A stretch of DNA of 64,000 nt from the NCBI GenBank assembly GCA_934408725.1, contig CAKRVB010000009.1, positions 1 through 64,000 of the forward strand, read 5' to 3'. Position numbers and translations under genes: made by a program. The DNA comes from an uncultured Marvinbryantia sp. GTDB taxonomy: Bacteria; Bacillota; Clostridia; Lachnospirales; Lachnospiraceae. The notes beneath the pieces were generated by a model, which was not told the DNA's origin, searched no databases, and worked only from the letters and a program-made list of their open reading frames with translations. Below are positions 1 through 9,013 of this stretch, piece by piece; position 1 is the stretch's first letter; every line of letters begins with the position of its first letter.

Positions 1-297
1 CTGATGGATCAGATGAAGCCAGAAGCTCTGAAGCGCATCAAGAACAGCCTGGTTCTGGAAGCAATCGCAGCAAAAGAGAACTTTGAGATCGCAGAAGAGA
101 AGATCGAAGAAGAACTGAAGAAGATGTCTGAAGCATACAAGATGGAAGTAGATAAGATCAAAGAAGCTCTTGGTGAGAGCGGACTGGATCAGATGAAAGC
201 AGAACTGAAGATTCAGGCTGCTGTAGACTTCATCAGAGACAAAGCAACAGAAGTAGAAAAGAAAGCAGAAGAAGCTGAAGAGAAGAAAGAAGACTAA
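1..297 (+). CDS. tig: Trigger factor, C-terminal end (partial)
   Basis: The reading frame is open from the first base, so the 5' part of the gene lies outside the window. The last 98 or so residues are a charged helical segment with repeated Lys/Glu heptads and a very acidic and basic tail ending in KKED. This fits the C-terminal chaperone arm of trigger factor, the ribosome-bound peptidyl-prolyl isomerase that meets nascent chains. The identification leans on position: clpP, clpX and lon follow immediately, and tig-clpP-clpX is a widely conserved order. The PPIase and ribosome-binding domains are not visible here. The internal ATG near the window start is not the true start. Confidence 0.85.
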   Translation: MMDQMKPEALKRIKNSLVLEAIAAKENFEIAEEKIEEELKKMSEAYKMEVDKIKEALGESGLDQMKAELKIQAAVDFIRDKATEVEKKAEEAEEKKED

Positions 298-345
298 TCA
301 GCGAATCTGTACAGACAGCAGGCCGGTAAGGCAGGAGGTGTTATC

Positions 346-927
346 ATGAGTTTTGTACCTTATGTCATTGAACAGACAAGCAGAGGGGAAAGATCCTATG
401 ATATTTACTCCAGATTATTAAAAGACAGAATCATCTTTTTGGGTGAAGAAGTAAATGATGTAAGTGCCAACCTGATTGTTGCACAGCTGCTTTTCCTGGA
501 GGCAGAAGATCCGGGAAAAGATATTCAGCTGTATATCAACAGTCCGGGAGGATCCGTAAGTGCAGGATGGGCAATTTATGATACCATGCAGTATATCAAG
601 TGTGATGTATCTACCATCTGCATCGGTATGGCAGCCAGCATGGGAGCATTCCTTCTGGCCGGCGGTACCAAGGGAAAAAGAATTGCATTACCGAATGCAC
701 AGATTATGATTCATCAGCCGTCAGGTGGTGCAAGAGGTCAGGCTACAGAGATTAAGATTGTAGCAGAAGAGATCCTGAAAACCAAAAAGAAATTGAATGA
801 ATATCTGGCAGCAAATACAGGACAGCCGGTAGAAGTAATCGAGCGCGATACAGAACGTGACAATTACATGACGGCAGAAGAGGCAAAAGCATATGGTCTG
901 ATTGATATGGTGATATCAAACAGATAA
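346..927 (+). CDS. clpP: ATP-dependent Clp protease proteolytic subunit ClpP
   Basis: This 193-residue protein is the serine peptidase that forms the double-heptamer barrel degrading proteins unfolded by ClpX or other Clp ATPases. The catalytic triad is complete: Ser98 in GMAASMG, His123 in MIHQPSGG and Asp172 in ERDN. The N-terminal [10 protein letters not shown] and the [12 protein letters not shown] segment are typical of the family, and the length is normal. An AGGAGGT Shine-Dalgarno sits 7 bases before the ATG. The gene begins 48 bases after trigger factor and is followed by clpX after 93 bases holding a hairpin. No CtsR or HrcA operator was recognised upstream, though only the short gap after tig is available. 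Confidence 0.97.
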   Translation: MSFVPYVIEQTSRGERSYDIYSRLLKDRIIFLGEEVNDVSANLIVAQLLFLEAEDPGKDIQLYINSPGGSVSAGWAIYDTMQYIKCDVSTICIGMAASMGAFLLAGGTKGKRIALPNAQIMIHQPSGGARGQATEIKIVAEEILKTKKKLNEYLAANTGQPVEVIERDTERDNYMTAEEAKAYGLIDMVISNR

Positions 928-929
928 GA

Positions 930-971
930 GGAAAATGACGGCGGAGTGTTTGGAACTGTGCCGTCATTTCC
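930..971 (+). terminator. Hairpin between clpP and clpX (attenuator-like)
   Basis: An inverted repeat pairs a GGAAAATGACGGC-like arm with GCCGTCATTTCC around a loop of about 17 bases, starting just after the clpP stop. There is no U-tract, so a full intrinsic terminator is doubtful. A processing site or partial terminator that separates clpP from clpX transcript levels is more likely. Confidence 0.45.
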
Positions 972-1020
972 ATAAACAGAATAAAAGGTTATTGTGTAAC
1001 AAACAAAGAGGAGAACAGGA

Positions 1021-2319
1021 ATGGCCGGAAGAATCGGAGAGCAGAAGATTCGCTGCTCATTTTGCAACAAAAGTGAAGATCAGGTACGTAAGTTAATCGC
1101 CGGACCGAATGACGTGTATATTTGTGATGACTGTATTGAGATCTGCAGTGAAATTATTGAAGAAGAACTGGCAGACGATTATGGAGATCACGTAGAACAG
1201 GAAATCAATCTGCTGAAGCCGGAAGAGATCAAGAGCGTGCTGGATGACTATGTCATCGGGCAGGACAACGCAAAGAAAGCCCTGGCAGTAGCAGTTTACA
1301 ATCATTATAAAAGAATTATGGCTGGAAAGGATCTGGGAGTTGAACTTCAGAAGAGTAATATCCTGATGCTGGGACCAACCGGAAGTGGAAAAACCTATCT
1401 GGCTCAGACACTGGCCAGACTTCTGAATGTACCGTTTGCCATTGCAGATGCGACTACCCTGACAGAAGCAGGTTACGTAGGAGAAGACGTGGAAAATATA
1501 CTGCTGAAGCTGATTCAGGCAGCAGATTATGATATTGAACGGGCTCAGACCGGTATTATTTATATCGATGAGATCGATAAGATTACCAGAAAGTCTGAGA
1601 ACGCATCTATTACCAGAGATGTATCTGGTGAAGGGGTACAGCAGGCGCTGTTAAAGATTTTGGAAGGAACGGTTGCCAGCGTTCCGCCACAGGGAGGAAG
1701 AAAGCATCCACAGCAGGAACTGATCCAGATTGATACTACCAATATTCTCTTTATCTGTGGTGGCGCATTTGAAGGACTGGATAAGATTATCGAGACCAGA
1801 ATGGATACCAAGACTATGGGATTCAACCGTACTCTGGATGACAAGGCAGAGAAGAATGTAGGCGAAGTATTAAAAGAAGTCGTTCCTCAGGATTTTGTGA
1901 AGTTTGGAATGATTCCAGAATTCATGGGACGTGTACCGGTAGTGGTTTCCCTGGATGCACTGGATGAGAATACCCTGGTACGTATCTTGAAAGAGCCGAA
2001 GAACTCCATCATCAAACAGTATAAGAAGCTGTTTGAACTGGACGGAGTGCAGCTTGACTTCAAAGAAGATGCGGTGAAAGAAATTGCCCATCAGTCTATG
2101 GAACGTAAGACCGGAGCCAGAGGTTTGAGATCTGTTATGGAAAAAACCATGCAGGATCTGATGTATACCATTCCATCAGATGAGACGATTACGGAATGTA
2201 CCATCACAAAAGAACTGGTGGACGGAACAGGGGAAGCCCAGTTAATTCACAGTGAAGAAAGATTGATTCCGGTAAGAAATACCAAGAAAAAGATTGTTCA
2301 GACACCGGAATCTGCATAG
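1021..2319 (+). CDS. clpX: ATP-dependent Clp protease ATP-binding subunit ClpX
   Basis: ClpX is the AAA+ unfoldase that recognises tagged proteins and feeds them to ClpP. The 432 residues show the N-terminal C4 zinc-binding domain (Cys12, Cys15, Cys35, Cys38), Walker A GPTGSGKT at 118-125, a Walker B of the form IIYIDEIDK near 180, the GYVGEDVE pore-loop region and the GGRKH substrate-binding loop. C-terminal sensor residues are present in the GARGLRS motif. A GAGGAG ribosome site precedes the ATG. The stop is only 8 bases before the lon start, so the two are probably translated from one message. Confidence 0.97.
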   Translation: MAGRIGEQKIRCSFCNKSEDQVRKLIAGPNDVYICDDCIEICSEIIEEELADDYGDHVEQEINLLKPEEIKSVLDDYVIGQDNAKKALAVAVYNHYKRIMAGKDLGVELQKSNILMLGPTGSGKTYLAQTLARLLNVPFAIADATTLTEAGYVGEDVENILLKLIQAADYDIERAQTGIIYIDEIDKITRKSENASITRDVSGEGVQQALLKILEGTVASVPPQGGRKHPQQELIQIDTTNILFICGGAFEGLDKIIETRMDTKTMGFNRTLDDKAEKNVGEVLKEVVPQDFVKFGMIPEFMGRVPVVVSLDALDENTLVRILKEPKNSIIKQYKKLFELDGVQLDFKEDAVKEIAHQSMERKTGARGLRSVMEKTMQDLMYTIPSDETITECTITKELVDGTGEAQLIHSEERLIPVRNTKKKIVQTPESA

Positions 2320-2327
2320 GTGTAAAT

Positions 2328-4688
2328 ATGACAGAAGAAATGAAGCATATCCCCGCAGTAGCACTGCGGGGCATGACGATTCTTCCGGCTATGATTGTTC
2401 ATTTTGATATCAGTCGGGAGATGTCGATAAAAGCCGTGGAACAGGCTATGCTGAGTGACCAGAAGTTATTTGTGGTAACTCAGAAGGATCCGGAGGTATC
2501 AGAACCTGTGCTGGATGATTTGTATCGGATTGGTACGATTGTGGAGATTAAGCAGGTGATCAAGATGCCAAAGAATATTCTTCGCGTACTGGCAGAAGGA
2601 ATACAGAGAGCAGAGCTGGTGGACATTTCAGACAATCCGGAGTATCTGGATGCAGATATCCTGACTTTTGTAGAAGAAGATACGATGGATCAGAATACAA
2701 AAGAAGCATTGCTTCGTTCCATGAAAGAAACCTTTGAACGTTACTGCAGTGTAAATGGCAAGGTCAGCAAAGAACTGATCAGCCAGATTATGGAATTAAA
2801 TGATCTGGAAAAGGCTACGGCACAGATTGCCATGAATATTCCACTTTATTATGAGCAGAAGCAAAAGGTTCTGGAAGCAGTGGAACTGAAGGAACGTTGT
2901 GAATTGCTTTGTTCCATCATGGAGAATGAGATTCAGATTCTTCAGATCAAGATTGAGATTCAGGAAAAGGTAAAAGAACGGATTGACAAGAATCAGCGGG
3001 AATATATTATGCGTGAGCAGATGAAGCTGATCCGGGAAGAATTAAAAGAAGATAATGTAAATGAAGCAGATCAGTTCGAGGAAGAACTGAAAAAGCTGAA
3101 AGCATCCAAAGAAGTAAAAGAAAAGATCCAGAAGGAGATTCAGCGTTATCGTAACGTGGGTATGAACTCAGGAGAAAGTTCTGTGATTCGCGGTTACATT
3201 GAGACGCTTCTGGAGATGCCGTGGGACAAGGCGTCCAAGGACAGCAAAGATATTGAGCGGGCCAGAGAAATTCTGGAAGCAGATCATTATGGATTGGAAA
3301 AAGTCAAGGAACGTATCCTGGAGTTTTTATCCGTTCGTATTCTGACCAAAAAGGGAGACAGCCCGATTCTTTGTCTGGTAGGACCTCCCGGAACAGGAAA
3401 GACTTCCATTGCACGATCTATTGCAAAGGCGCTGGATAAAAAGTATGTTCGTATCAGTCTGGGTGGAGTCAGAGATGAAGCAGAGATTCGTGGACATCGC
3501 AGAACTTATATCGGGGCAATGCCAGGACGAATTGCCAATGGAATTCGGACAGCGGGTGTGAAAAACCCACTGATGCTGCTGGATGAGATTGATAAACTGA
3601 GCAGTGATTATAAGGGTGATACCGCATCTGCCATGTTGGAAGTGCTGGATGGAGAACAGAACGTAAAGTTCCGCGATCATTATATTGAGATTCCACTGGA
3701 TCTGTCAGAAGTGCTCTTTATTGCGACTGCCAATGCTGTACAGAGTATACCAAGACCGCTTCTGGATCGTATGGAACTCATTGAGATCACCAGTTACACC
3801 GAGAATGAGAAGTTCCACATTGCGAAGGAACATCTCTGGATCAAGCAGGTGGAGAAAAATGGACTGAACCCGGAAAAGATCAGTATTACAGATGATGCAC
3901 TGCGAAAAGTGATCTCTGGCTATACCAGAGAAGCAGGAGTGCGTGGCCTGGAGCGGAAACTGGGAGAGATCTGCAGAAAAGCGGCAAGAGAGACACTGGA
4001 AAAGAAAAAGAAATCCGTAAAGATCACAGAGGAGAATCTGGAAAAGTATCTTGGAAAAGTACGTTTTACAATTCAGACGCTGAATGATCAGGATGAGATC
4101 GGTATTGTAAGAGGACTGGCCTGGACCAGTGTAGGTGGAGATACCCTTCAGATTGAAGTAAATACCATGCCGGGAAGAGGCGAATTCAGACTGACCGGTC
4201 AGCTGGGGGATGTAATGAAGGAATCTGCGCAGGCAGGCATCAGTTACATAAGATCTGTAAGCGGCCAGTATCATATTTCAGACGAGTATTTCCGTAAACA
4301 TGATATTCATATCCATATTCCAGAAGGAGCTGTTCCAAAGGATGGACCATCTGCAGGTGTGACGATGGTAACAGCTATGATCTCAGCGATTACGAAGATT
4401 CCGGTACGGGCTGATGTAGCAATGACCGGAGAGATTACTTTAAGAGGCAGAGTGCTGCCGATCGGTGGACTCAAAGAAAAACTTCTGGCAGCCAGGAACG
4501 CAGGCATGAAGATTGTTTTTGTGCCGTCCAAGAATAAGCCAGATGTAGAAGAGATCTCCACTGAGATCACAAAAGGATTGGATATTCGTTATGCAGAGAC
4601 CATGGAAGATATTCTGCCGATGGCACTGACTGGAAAGATTTCTGAGAAGAAGTCTGGGAAAAAGAAGAAGAAAGCAGAAGATGAATAG
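2328..4688 (+). CDS. lon: ATP-dependent protease La (Lon)
   Basis: Lon is a soluble AAA+ serine protease with a Ser-Lys dyad that degrades misfolded and regulatory proteins. The 786 residues contain the N-terminal substrate-binding LON domain (about 1-200), a coiled-coil linker, Walker A GPPGTGKT at 352-359, Walker B LMLLDEIDK, and the C-terminal protease domain with catalytic Ser675 in the KDGPSAG motif and Lys718 in the GGLKEKLLAA motif. The tail is Lys-rich. The length fits the usual 770-810 residues. The gene follows clpX by 8 bases and is followed after 54 bases by ysxC, an order also known in Bacillus. Confidence 0.97.
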   Translation: MTEEMKHIPAVALRGMTILPAMIVHFDISREMSIKAVEQAMLSDQKLFVVTQKDPEVSEPVLDDLYRIGTIVEIKQVIKMPKNILRVLAEGIQRAELVDISDNPEYLDADILTFVEEDTMDQNTKEALLRSMKETFERYCSVNGKVSKELISQIMELNDLEKATAQIAMNIPLYYEQKQKVLEAVELKERCELLCSIMENEIQILQIKIEIQEKVKERIDKNQREYIMREQMKLIREELKEDNVNEADQFEEELKKLKASKEVKEKIQKEIQRYRNVGMNSGESSVIRGYIETLLEMPWDKASKDSKDIERAREILEADHYGLEKVKERILEFLSVRILTKKGDSPILCLVGPPGTGKTSIARSIAKALDKKYVRISLGGVRDEAEIRGHRRTYIGAMPGRIANGIRTAGVKNPLMLLDEIDKLSSDYKGDTASAMLEVLDGEQNVKFRDHYIEIPLDLSEVLFIATANAVQSIPRPLLDRMELIEITSYTENEKFHIAKEHLWIKQVEKNGLNPEKISITDDALRKVISGYTREAGVRGLERKLGEICRKAARETLEKKKKSVKITEENLEKYLGKVRFTIQTLNDQDEIGIVRGLAWTSVGGDTLQIEVNTMPGRGEFRLTGQLGDVMKESAQAGISYIRSVSGQYHISDEYFRKHDIHIHIPEGAVPKDGPSAGVTMVTAMISAITKIPVRADVAMTGEITLRGRVLPIGGLKEKLLAARNAGMKIVFVPSKNKPDVEEISTEITKGLDIRYAETMEDILPMALTGKISEKKSGKKKKKAEDE

Positions 4689-4742
4689 TGTACGCTCTCA
4701 TAAGCCGATATAGCAGGGCGTTGTAGAAAACAGGAGAAACGA

Positions 4743-5336
4743 ATGGTTATAAAAAATGTAGCATTGGAAACAGTGTGCGGTATTACCAGTGTATTACCGG
4801 CGAATACGAAAATAGAAGTTGCGTTTGCAGGAAAATCCAACGTGGGAAAGTCCTCTCTGATCAATGCACTGATGAATCGTAAGTCACTGGCACGTACCAG
4901 TGCACAGCCGGGAAAGACACAGACCATTAATTTTTATAATATTAATGATGCTATGTATCTGGTGGATTTGCCAGGATACGGATATGCGAAGGTATCCCAG
5001 TCTGAGAAAGAAAAATGGGGCAAGCTGATCGAACGCTATCTGCAGAAGTCACAGATGCTCAAGGCAGTTTTCCTGCTGATCGATATCCGCCATGATCCGT
5101 CAGCTAATGACAAAATGATGTATGACTGGATTATTTACAATGGCTATGAACCGATTATCATTGCCACCAAGCTGGATAAGATCAAACGCAGTCAGCTTCA
5201 GAAGCAGGTCAAGGCGATCAAGACCGGGCTGAATATGAAGTCAGATGGAATCGTGATTCCATTTTCCGCAGAGACTAAGCAGGGACGCGAGGAGATCTGG
5301 AATCTGATTGACAGCTGGCTGGAAACTGAACAGTAA
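4743..5336 (+). CDS. ysxC: Ribosome biogenesis GTP-binding protein YsxC/EngB
   Basis: This 197-residue protein is a TRAFAC-class GTPase that binds the large ribosomal subunit late in its assembly. All G motifs are visible: G1 GKSNVGKSS at 30-38, a G2 threonine in GKTQTINF, G3 DLPGYG, G4 TKLDK and G5 FSA near the C-terminus. The length is typical. The start is supported by the CAGGAG site just upstream and by the usual MVIKNVALE-type N-terminus. It follows lon, as in Bacillus subtilis. The symbols engB and yihA are also in use for this family. Confidence 0.95.
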   Translation: MVIKNVALETVCGITSVLPANTKIEVAFAGKSNVGKSSLINALMNRKSLARTSAQPGKTQTINFYNINDAMYLVDLPGYGYAKVSQSEKEKWGKLIERYLQKSQMLKAVFLLIDIRHDPSANDKMMYDWIIYNGYEPIIIATKLDKIKRSQLQKQVKAIKTGLNMKSDGIVIPFSAETKQGREEIWNLIDSWLETEQ

Positions 5337-5353
5337 AATAGATTTAAACGGAC

Positions 5354-5420
5354 GAACACTCTAGGTTATTATTTCCAGACGCTGTGCTACGGTCTGGAGT
5401 ACAATAACCCTAGAGTGTTC
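5354..5420. repeat. Long two-part inverted repeat downstream of ysxC
   Basis: The outer arms (5354-5370 and 5403-5420) are complementary over about 17 pairs with one bulged C, based on GAACACTCTAGGTTATT. An inner stem TCCAGAC/GTCTGGA (5374-5380 with 5392-5398) sits inside them. No T-run follows, so it is not a standard terminator. It may be a mobile palindromic repeat, an RNA processing site or a protein-binding site. The rest of 5337-5530 holds nothing recognisable. Confidence 0.6.
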
Positions 5421-5533
5421 TGTGCTTCTATAGCTCTGTAGTTTGATGCATATGCAGGGAACAAGAAAAATTTGAAATTCGTGGCTAGATAGTGTCGGAA
5501 GAGGAAGATATCTGGTTATGAAGAGTAAATTTC

Positions 5534-5542
5534 TGATATAAT
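5534..5542 (+). promoter_or_regulatory. Extended -10 promoter for pepF
   Basis: A perfect TATAAT (5537-5542) is preceded by TGA, giving an extended -10. The -35 region, TGGTTA near 5513, is poor. The site lies about 64 bases before the proposed pepF start. Confidence 0.55.
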
Positions 5543-5605
5543 ACCATTACAATCGGAATGCTCTATATCTATAGGGTGTTTTGCCATATTAAGGAGGTTT
5601 GCAGT

Positions 5606-7387
5606 ATGAAGCGACAGGAACAGCGGGTGGAAAATACCTGGCGTCTGGAGGATCTTTATGAGAATGAGGTGCTTTTTTCACAGGATGCGGAAAAGCTGGA
5701 TGCATGGATGGAGCAGTTCGCAGAACTCCAGGGAACGTTGCAAGATGGAGCAGAAGCACTTGGAAAAACACTGAATCTTTACGAAGAGATGAATCAGATC
5801 TTTGAGAAGCTGTATGTCTATGCTAATCAGCGTAATCATGAGGATACAGCCAATGCAAAGTATCAGAAGATGAGCGGAGAGACGCAGATTATTGCGGCGA
5901 AGATGAATCAGGTGACGTCCTGGCTGGAGCCGGAGATCCTGATGCTGGATGAAGGAGCACTGAAAAATGAGGTGGATCAGGTACCGGAATTGAAAAAATA
6001 TGACTGGTTTCTGAAACAGATTATCAGAAAAAAGGCTCATATTCTGGATCCGGAGAAGGAGGAATTACTGGCAAAAGCAGGAGAACTGGCTCAGACTTCG
6101 TCCAATGTGTTTGCTATGTTCAATAATGCGGATATTACGTTTCCAGAGATTACAGATGAAGAGGGAGAGAAAAAGAAACTGACAGTGGGAACCTATATTT
6201 CCTATATGGAAAGCAGGGATCGTACGTTGAGGGAGCATGCATTTAAAGCGCTGTATGGAGAATATCGGCAGTATATTAATACGTTGTCAGCAGCTTATTA
6301 TGGCAATGCAAAGCAGGCAGACTTTTTTGCAAAGGAGCATCGTTATGCCAATGCAATGGAAGAAGCACTGGATGGCAGCAGCATTCCGGTGGAAGTATAC
6401 CAGAACCTGATTGCAACTATGAAAAAACGGCTTCCGGCCATGTATCGTTATGTGGCTCTTCGAAAAAAGCTGCTTGGTCTGGAAGAACTGCATATGTATG
6501 ATGTTTATGTGCCAATGGTAGAAACCCCGGAAAAGAAATACAGTTTTGAGGAAGCCAGAGAAATTGTGAAGCAGGCACTGGCACCGCTGGGAGAAGATTA
6601 TCAGGCGCTTCTGCAGGAAGGATTTGATAACCGGTGGATCGATATCTATGAGAATGAAGGCAAACGGACAGGAGCCTATTCCTGGGGAGCATACGGCACA
6701 CATCCGTATGTTTTGCTGAATTATCATGGCAGCCTGAATGATGTGTTCACACTGGCTCATGAAATGGGACATGCGTTGCATTCCTGGCATTCAGATCACA
6801 GACAGCCATATCTGTATGCCGGATATAAGATCTTTGTAGCAGAGGTGGCTTCTACCTGCAACGAGGCATTACTGATTTCAGACCTGCTGAAACGCACCAA
6901 CGATCTGGTAGAACGAAAGTATCTGATCAATTATTTCCTGGATCAGTTTAAAGGAACGATGTATCGTCAGACTATGTTTGCAGAATTCGAGATGCTGACG
7001 CATGACATTGTAAGTAAGGGGGGAGTACTGACAGCAGATCAGCTGTGCGAACTGTACCTGACCTTGAATAAAAAGTATTTTGGAGAAGAAATGATTTCTG
7101 ATCCGGAGATCGCATACGAGTGGGCACGAATTCCACATTTCTATACACCATTTTATGTGTACCAGTATGCTACCGGATTTGCGGCAGCGATTGCCATCAG
7201 CAGCAAGATTCTGAAGGGAGAAGAGGGAATTGTAGAAAAATACAAGCAGTTCCTGAGTGGAGGCAGTTCCATGGATCCGATCGATTTGTTAAAGCTTTGT
7301 GATGTGGACATGTCTGCTGCACAGCCGATCGAGGAGGCTCTGGATGTATTTGAAGAATATTTGGATGAATTGGAAAAAAGCATATAA
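5606..7387 (+). CDS. pepF: Oligoendopeptidase F (M3 family metallopeptidase)
   Basis: PepF is a cytoplasmic zinc peptidase that cleaves short oligopeptides, helping recycle peptides. The 593-residue product has the M3 signature with zinc ligands His385 and His389 and catalytic Glu386 in HEMGH, and Glu413 as the likely third ligand. The N-terminal two thirds is the helical M3B domain. The start is placed at 5606 because AAGGAGG lies 8 bases upstream and the product then begins MKRQEQRVENTW, as usual for PepF. An in-frame ATG at 5558 would overlap the promoter and has no ribosome site. The gene seems to be transcribed alone from the extended -10 promoter upstream. Confidence 0.95.
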   Translation: MKRQEQRVENTWRLEDLYENEVLFSQDAEKLDAWMEQFAELQGTLQDGAEALGKTLNLYEEMNQIFEKLYVYANQRNHEDTANAKYQKMSGETQIIAAKMNQVTSWLEPEILMLDEGALKNEVDQVPELKKYDWFLKQIIRKKAHILDPEKEELLAKAGELAQTSSNVFAMFNNADITFPEITDEEGEKKKLTVGTYISYMESRDRTLREHAFKALYGEYRQYINTLSAAYYGNAKQADFFAKEHRYANAMEEALDGSSIPVEVYQNLIATMKKRLPAMYRYVALRKKLLGLEELHMYDVYVPMVETPEKKYSFEEAREIVKQALAPLGEDYQALLQEGFDNRWIDIYENEGKRTGAYSWGAYGTHPYVLLNYHGSLNDVFTLAHEMGHALHSWHSDHRQPYLYAGYKIFVAEVASTCNEALLISDLLKRTNDLVERKYLINYFLDQFKGTMYRQTMFAEFEMLTHDIVSKGGVLTADQLCELYLTLNKKYFGEEMISDPEIAYEWARIPHFYTPFYVYQYATGFAAAIAISSKILKGEEGIVEKYKQFLSGGSSMDPIDLLKLCDVDMSAAQPIEEALDVFEEYLDELEKSI

Positions 7388-7390
7388 GAC

Positions 7391-7420
7391 TTGCAAAGAC
7401 GATGACGACTGATGTATGAT
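7391..7420 (+). promoter_or_regulatory. Possible promoter for the Nif11-like/SDR pair
   Basis: TTGCAA (7391-7396) and TATGAT (7415-7420) are separated by 18 bases. The site begins a few bases after the pepF stop and lies about 90 bases before the next gene. Confidence 0.4.
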
Positions 7421-7441
7421 GAAAAAAAATAATATAGGAAC

Positions 7442-7465
7442 GCCTGACAGGTTAATTTGTCAGGC
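7442..7465 (+). terminator. Hairpin in the leader of the Nif11-like gene
   Basis: GCCTGACA (7442-7449) pairs perfectly with TGTCAGGC (7458-7465) around an 8-base loop. There is no T-run, so it may be an mRNA 5' stabiliser or an operator rather than a terminator. Confidence 0.35.
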
Positions 7466-7510
7466 AGGTGTAAGGATATATGAGCGAAAACAGGGATCGG
7501 GAGGAAGAAG

Positions 7511-7792
7511 ATGAATACAGTAGAGATTTTGGAACAGCTTCAGCATGATGCGAGAAAAGATGATGCATTGAGAAAGACCTTGTTGGATACTCAGACGGCG
7601 GCGGATCCACTTCGGGAATTCTGTAGTACCTGCCGCAGACATGGATATGAGCTGTATGAGATGGAAGTGGTCAATGCCGGGGAAGAATTCTATGCTTCCA
7701 TGCGGCGCAGCACCAATGGTGGTGGAGAGAATTCACCGCTGCTGGACGGAGAAGATGACTTCTATGAACTGTTCATGGCCGGATTAAAATGA
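7511..7792 (+). CDS. Small Nif11-like domain protein
   Basis: This 93-residue acidic protein is preceded by GGGAGGAAGAAG, a good ribosome site. The first 50 residues, with the pattern ILEQLQ...DDALRKTLL...ADPLREFCSTCRRHGYEL, resemble the Nif11 helical domain, which is known from nif-linked proteins and from leader peptides of some ribosomally made peptides. There is no double-glycine cleavage site followed by a Cys-, Ser- or Thr-rich core, and no modification enzyme or transporter nearby, so a peptide precursor is unlikely. A run TNGGGENSP precedes an acidic C-terminus. The stop is 15 bases before the SDR gene, so they are probably co-transcribed. Its function is unknown. Confidence 0.7.
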   Translation: MNTVEILEQLQHDARKDDALRKTLLDTQTAADPLREFCSTCRRHGYELYEMEVVNAGEEFYASMRRSTNGGGENSPLLDGEDDFYELFMAGLK

Positions 7793-7807
7793 TGGAGAGA
7801 AGAAGAC

Positions 7808-8602
7808 ATGAAGAATCTGTTTTCACTGGAAGGAAAAGTGGCATTGGTGACAGGCGCCGCCTATGGAATTGGATTTGCCATGGCAAAGGCTATGGCAGAG
7901 GCCGGTGCGAAGATTGCTTTTAACTGCAGAAGTGAAGAACATCTGCAGACGGCATTAAAGGAATATGAGAAGCTGGGAATTCAGGCGAAAGGCTATCTCT
8001 GTGATGTGACGAAGGAAGCACAGGTCAGAGATATGGTATCTGATATCGAAGCGACTCTTGGAACAGTGGATATCCTGGTAAATAATGCCGGAATCATAAA
8101 ACGTATTCCTATGGAAGAGATGAAAGTGGAAGAATTCGCAGAGGTAATCGATATTGATCTGATTGCTCCATTTATTGTGACAAAGGCTGTTATACCAGGC
8201 ATGATCAGACAGGGACATGGGAAAATCATCAATGTCTGCTCCATGATGAGCGAACTGGGAAGAGAGACCGTGTCAGCCTATGCATCAGCCAAAGGCGGAC
8301 TGAAGATGCTGACCAGAAACATTGCATCTGAATATGGAAAATACAATATTCAGTGCAACGGAATCGGACCTGGTTATATAGCAACACCACAGACAGCACC
8401 ACTGCGGGAATGTCAGCCAGATGGATCCAGGCATCCATTTGATCAGTTCATTATCAGCAAGACTCCGGCAGAGCGCTGGGGAACACCTGCGGATCTGGAA
8501 GGACCGACCGTATTTCTGGCGTCTGAAGCATCTGATTTTGTGAATGGTCATGTGCTGTATGTGGATGGCGGAATTCTTGCCTATATCGGCAGACAGCCAT
8601 AA
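7808..8602 (+). CDS. SDR oxidoreductase, gluconate 5-dehydrogenase-like
   Basis: This 264-residue classical short-chain dehydrogenase has the nucleotide-binding motif TGAAYGIG at 15-22, NNAG at 92-95, and the catalytic Ser145, Tyr158 and Lys162 (YASAK). The IIKRIPMEEM segment after NNAG and the overall pattern are those of gluconate 5-dehydrogenases (IdnO/Ga5DH type), which interconvert 5-ketogluconate and gluconate with NAD(P)H. Related Lachnospiraceae enzymes also act on other sugar acids, so the substrate is not certain. The GGAGAGAAG ribosome site supports the start. No sugar-acid kinase or transporter is adjacent, so the pathway context is missing. Confidence 0.85.
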   Translation: MKNLFSLEGKVALVTGAAYGIGFAMAKAMAEAGAKIAFNCRSEEHLQTALKEYEKLGIQAKGYLCDVTKEAQVRDMVSDIEATLGTVDILVNNAGIIKRIPMEEMKVEEFAEVIDIDLIAPFIVTKAVIPGMIRQGHGKIINVCSMMSELGRETVSAYASAKGGLKMLTRNIASEYGKYNIQCNGIGPGYIATPQTAPLRECQPDGSRHPFDQFIISKTPAERWGTPADLEGPTVFLASEASDFVNGHVLYVDGGILAYIGRQP

Positions 8603-8616
8603 ACAATAAGAATTCC

Positions 8617-8645
8617 TTGACAAACTGGGGACGTTTCGTTATCAT
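8617..8645 (+). promoter_or_regulatory. Promoter of the T-box/valS unit
   Basis: A consensus TTGACA (8617-8622) is followed after exactly 17 bases by TATCAT (8640-8645). Transcription should start near 8652, at the 5' end of the T-box leader. Confidence 0.8.
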
Positions 8646-8651
8646 GGAACA

Positions 8652-8973
8652 TAGCGAAAGGTTATGACAAAGAGGAGTATGTCTGTTATCACGCCAGAGA
8701 AGGATGTCCACAGGCTGGAAGGCACCACGTATCGAGACAGGCAGAAGGTAGCTTTGGAACTGAATGAGAGAAGCCAGAGAGTGTATGGATGCAGAATGAT
8801 TCTGGATCAGAAAAGACAGGACTCTGATGGTGCGTAAGTCATTCCGGGAATTCCCGTTATAGAATAGACAAGATGCAGCAGACAATTGCCAGAGATATGG
8901 GAAGTCGCTGTGAACAAAGGTGGTACCGCGATATAGTCGCCCTTTGCATATATTTGTATGCAAAGGGCGTTTT
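8652..8973 (+). promoter_or_regulatory. T-box riboswitch upstream of valS
   Basis: The leader carries the diagnostic T-box sequence AGGTGGTACCGCG at 8918-8930, which pairs with the tRNA acceptor end, and a Stem I with a GGATG-type distal loop near 8701. A GTA valine codon at 8748-8750 in the 3' side of Stem I is the likely specifier. The terminator is the stem GCCCTTTGCATA/TATGCAAAGGGC (8939-8968) followed by TTTT. Uncharged tRNA-Val should stabilise the antiterminator and switch valS on. The specifier assignment was made by eye without a folded model. Confidence 0.92.
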
Positions 8974-9013
8974 CATATTTCAGTTGAAGCCACAAGATTT
9001 GAAAGGAGCAGTT

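Noticed and set aside
3327..4274. Long antisense open frames inside lon and other genes
   Set aside because: They mirror the codon bias of the real genes and have no ribosome sites, promoters or recognisable domains.
7511..7792. Ribosomally made peptide precursor
   Set aside because: No leader cleavage site, no core region and no modification or export genes nearby.
8873..9013. Upstream ATG giving a 47-residue N-terminal extension of ValRS
   Set aside because: This stretch contains the T-box motif and terminator; the start with a ribosome site is at 9014.
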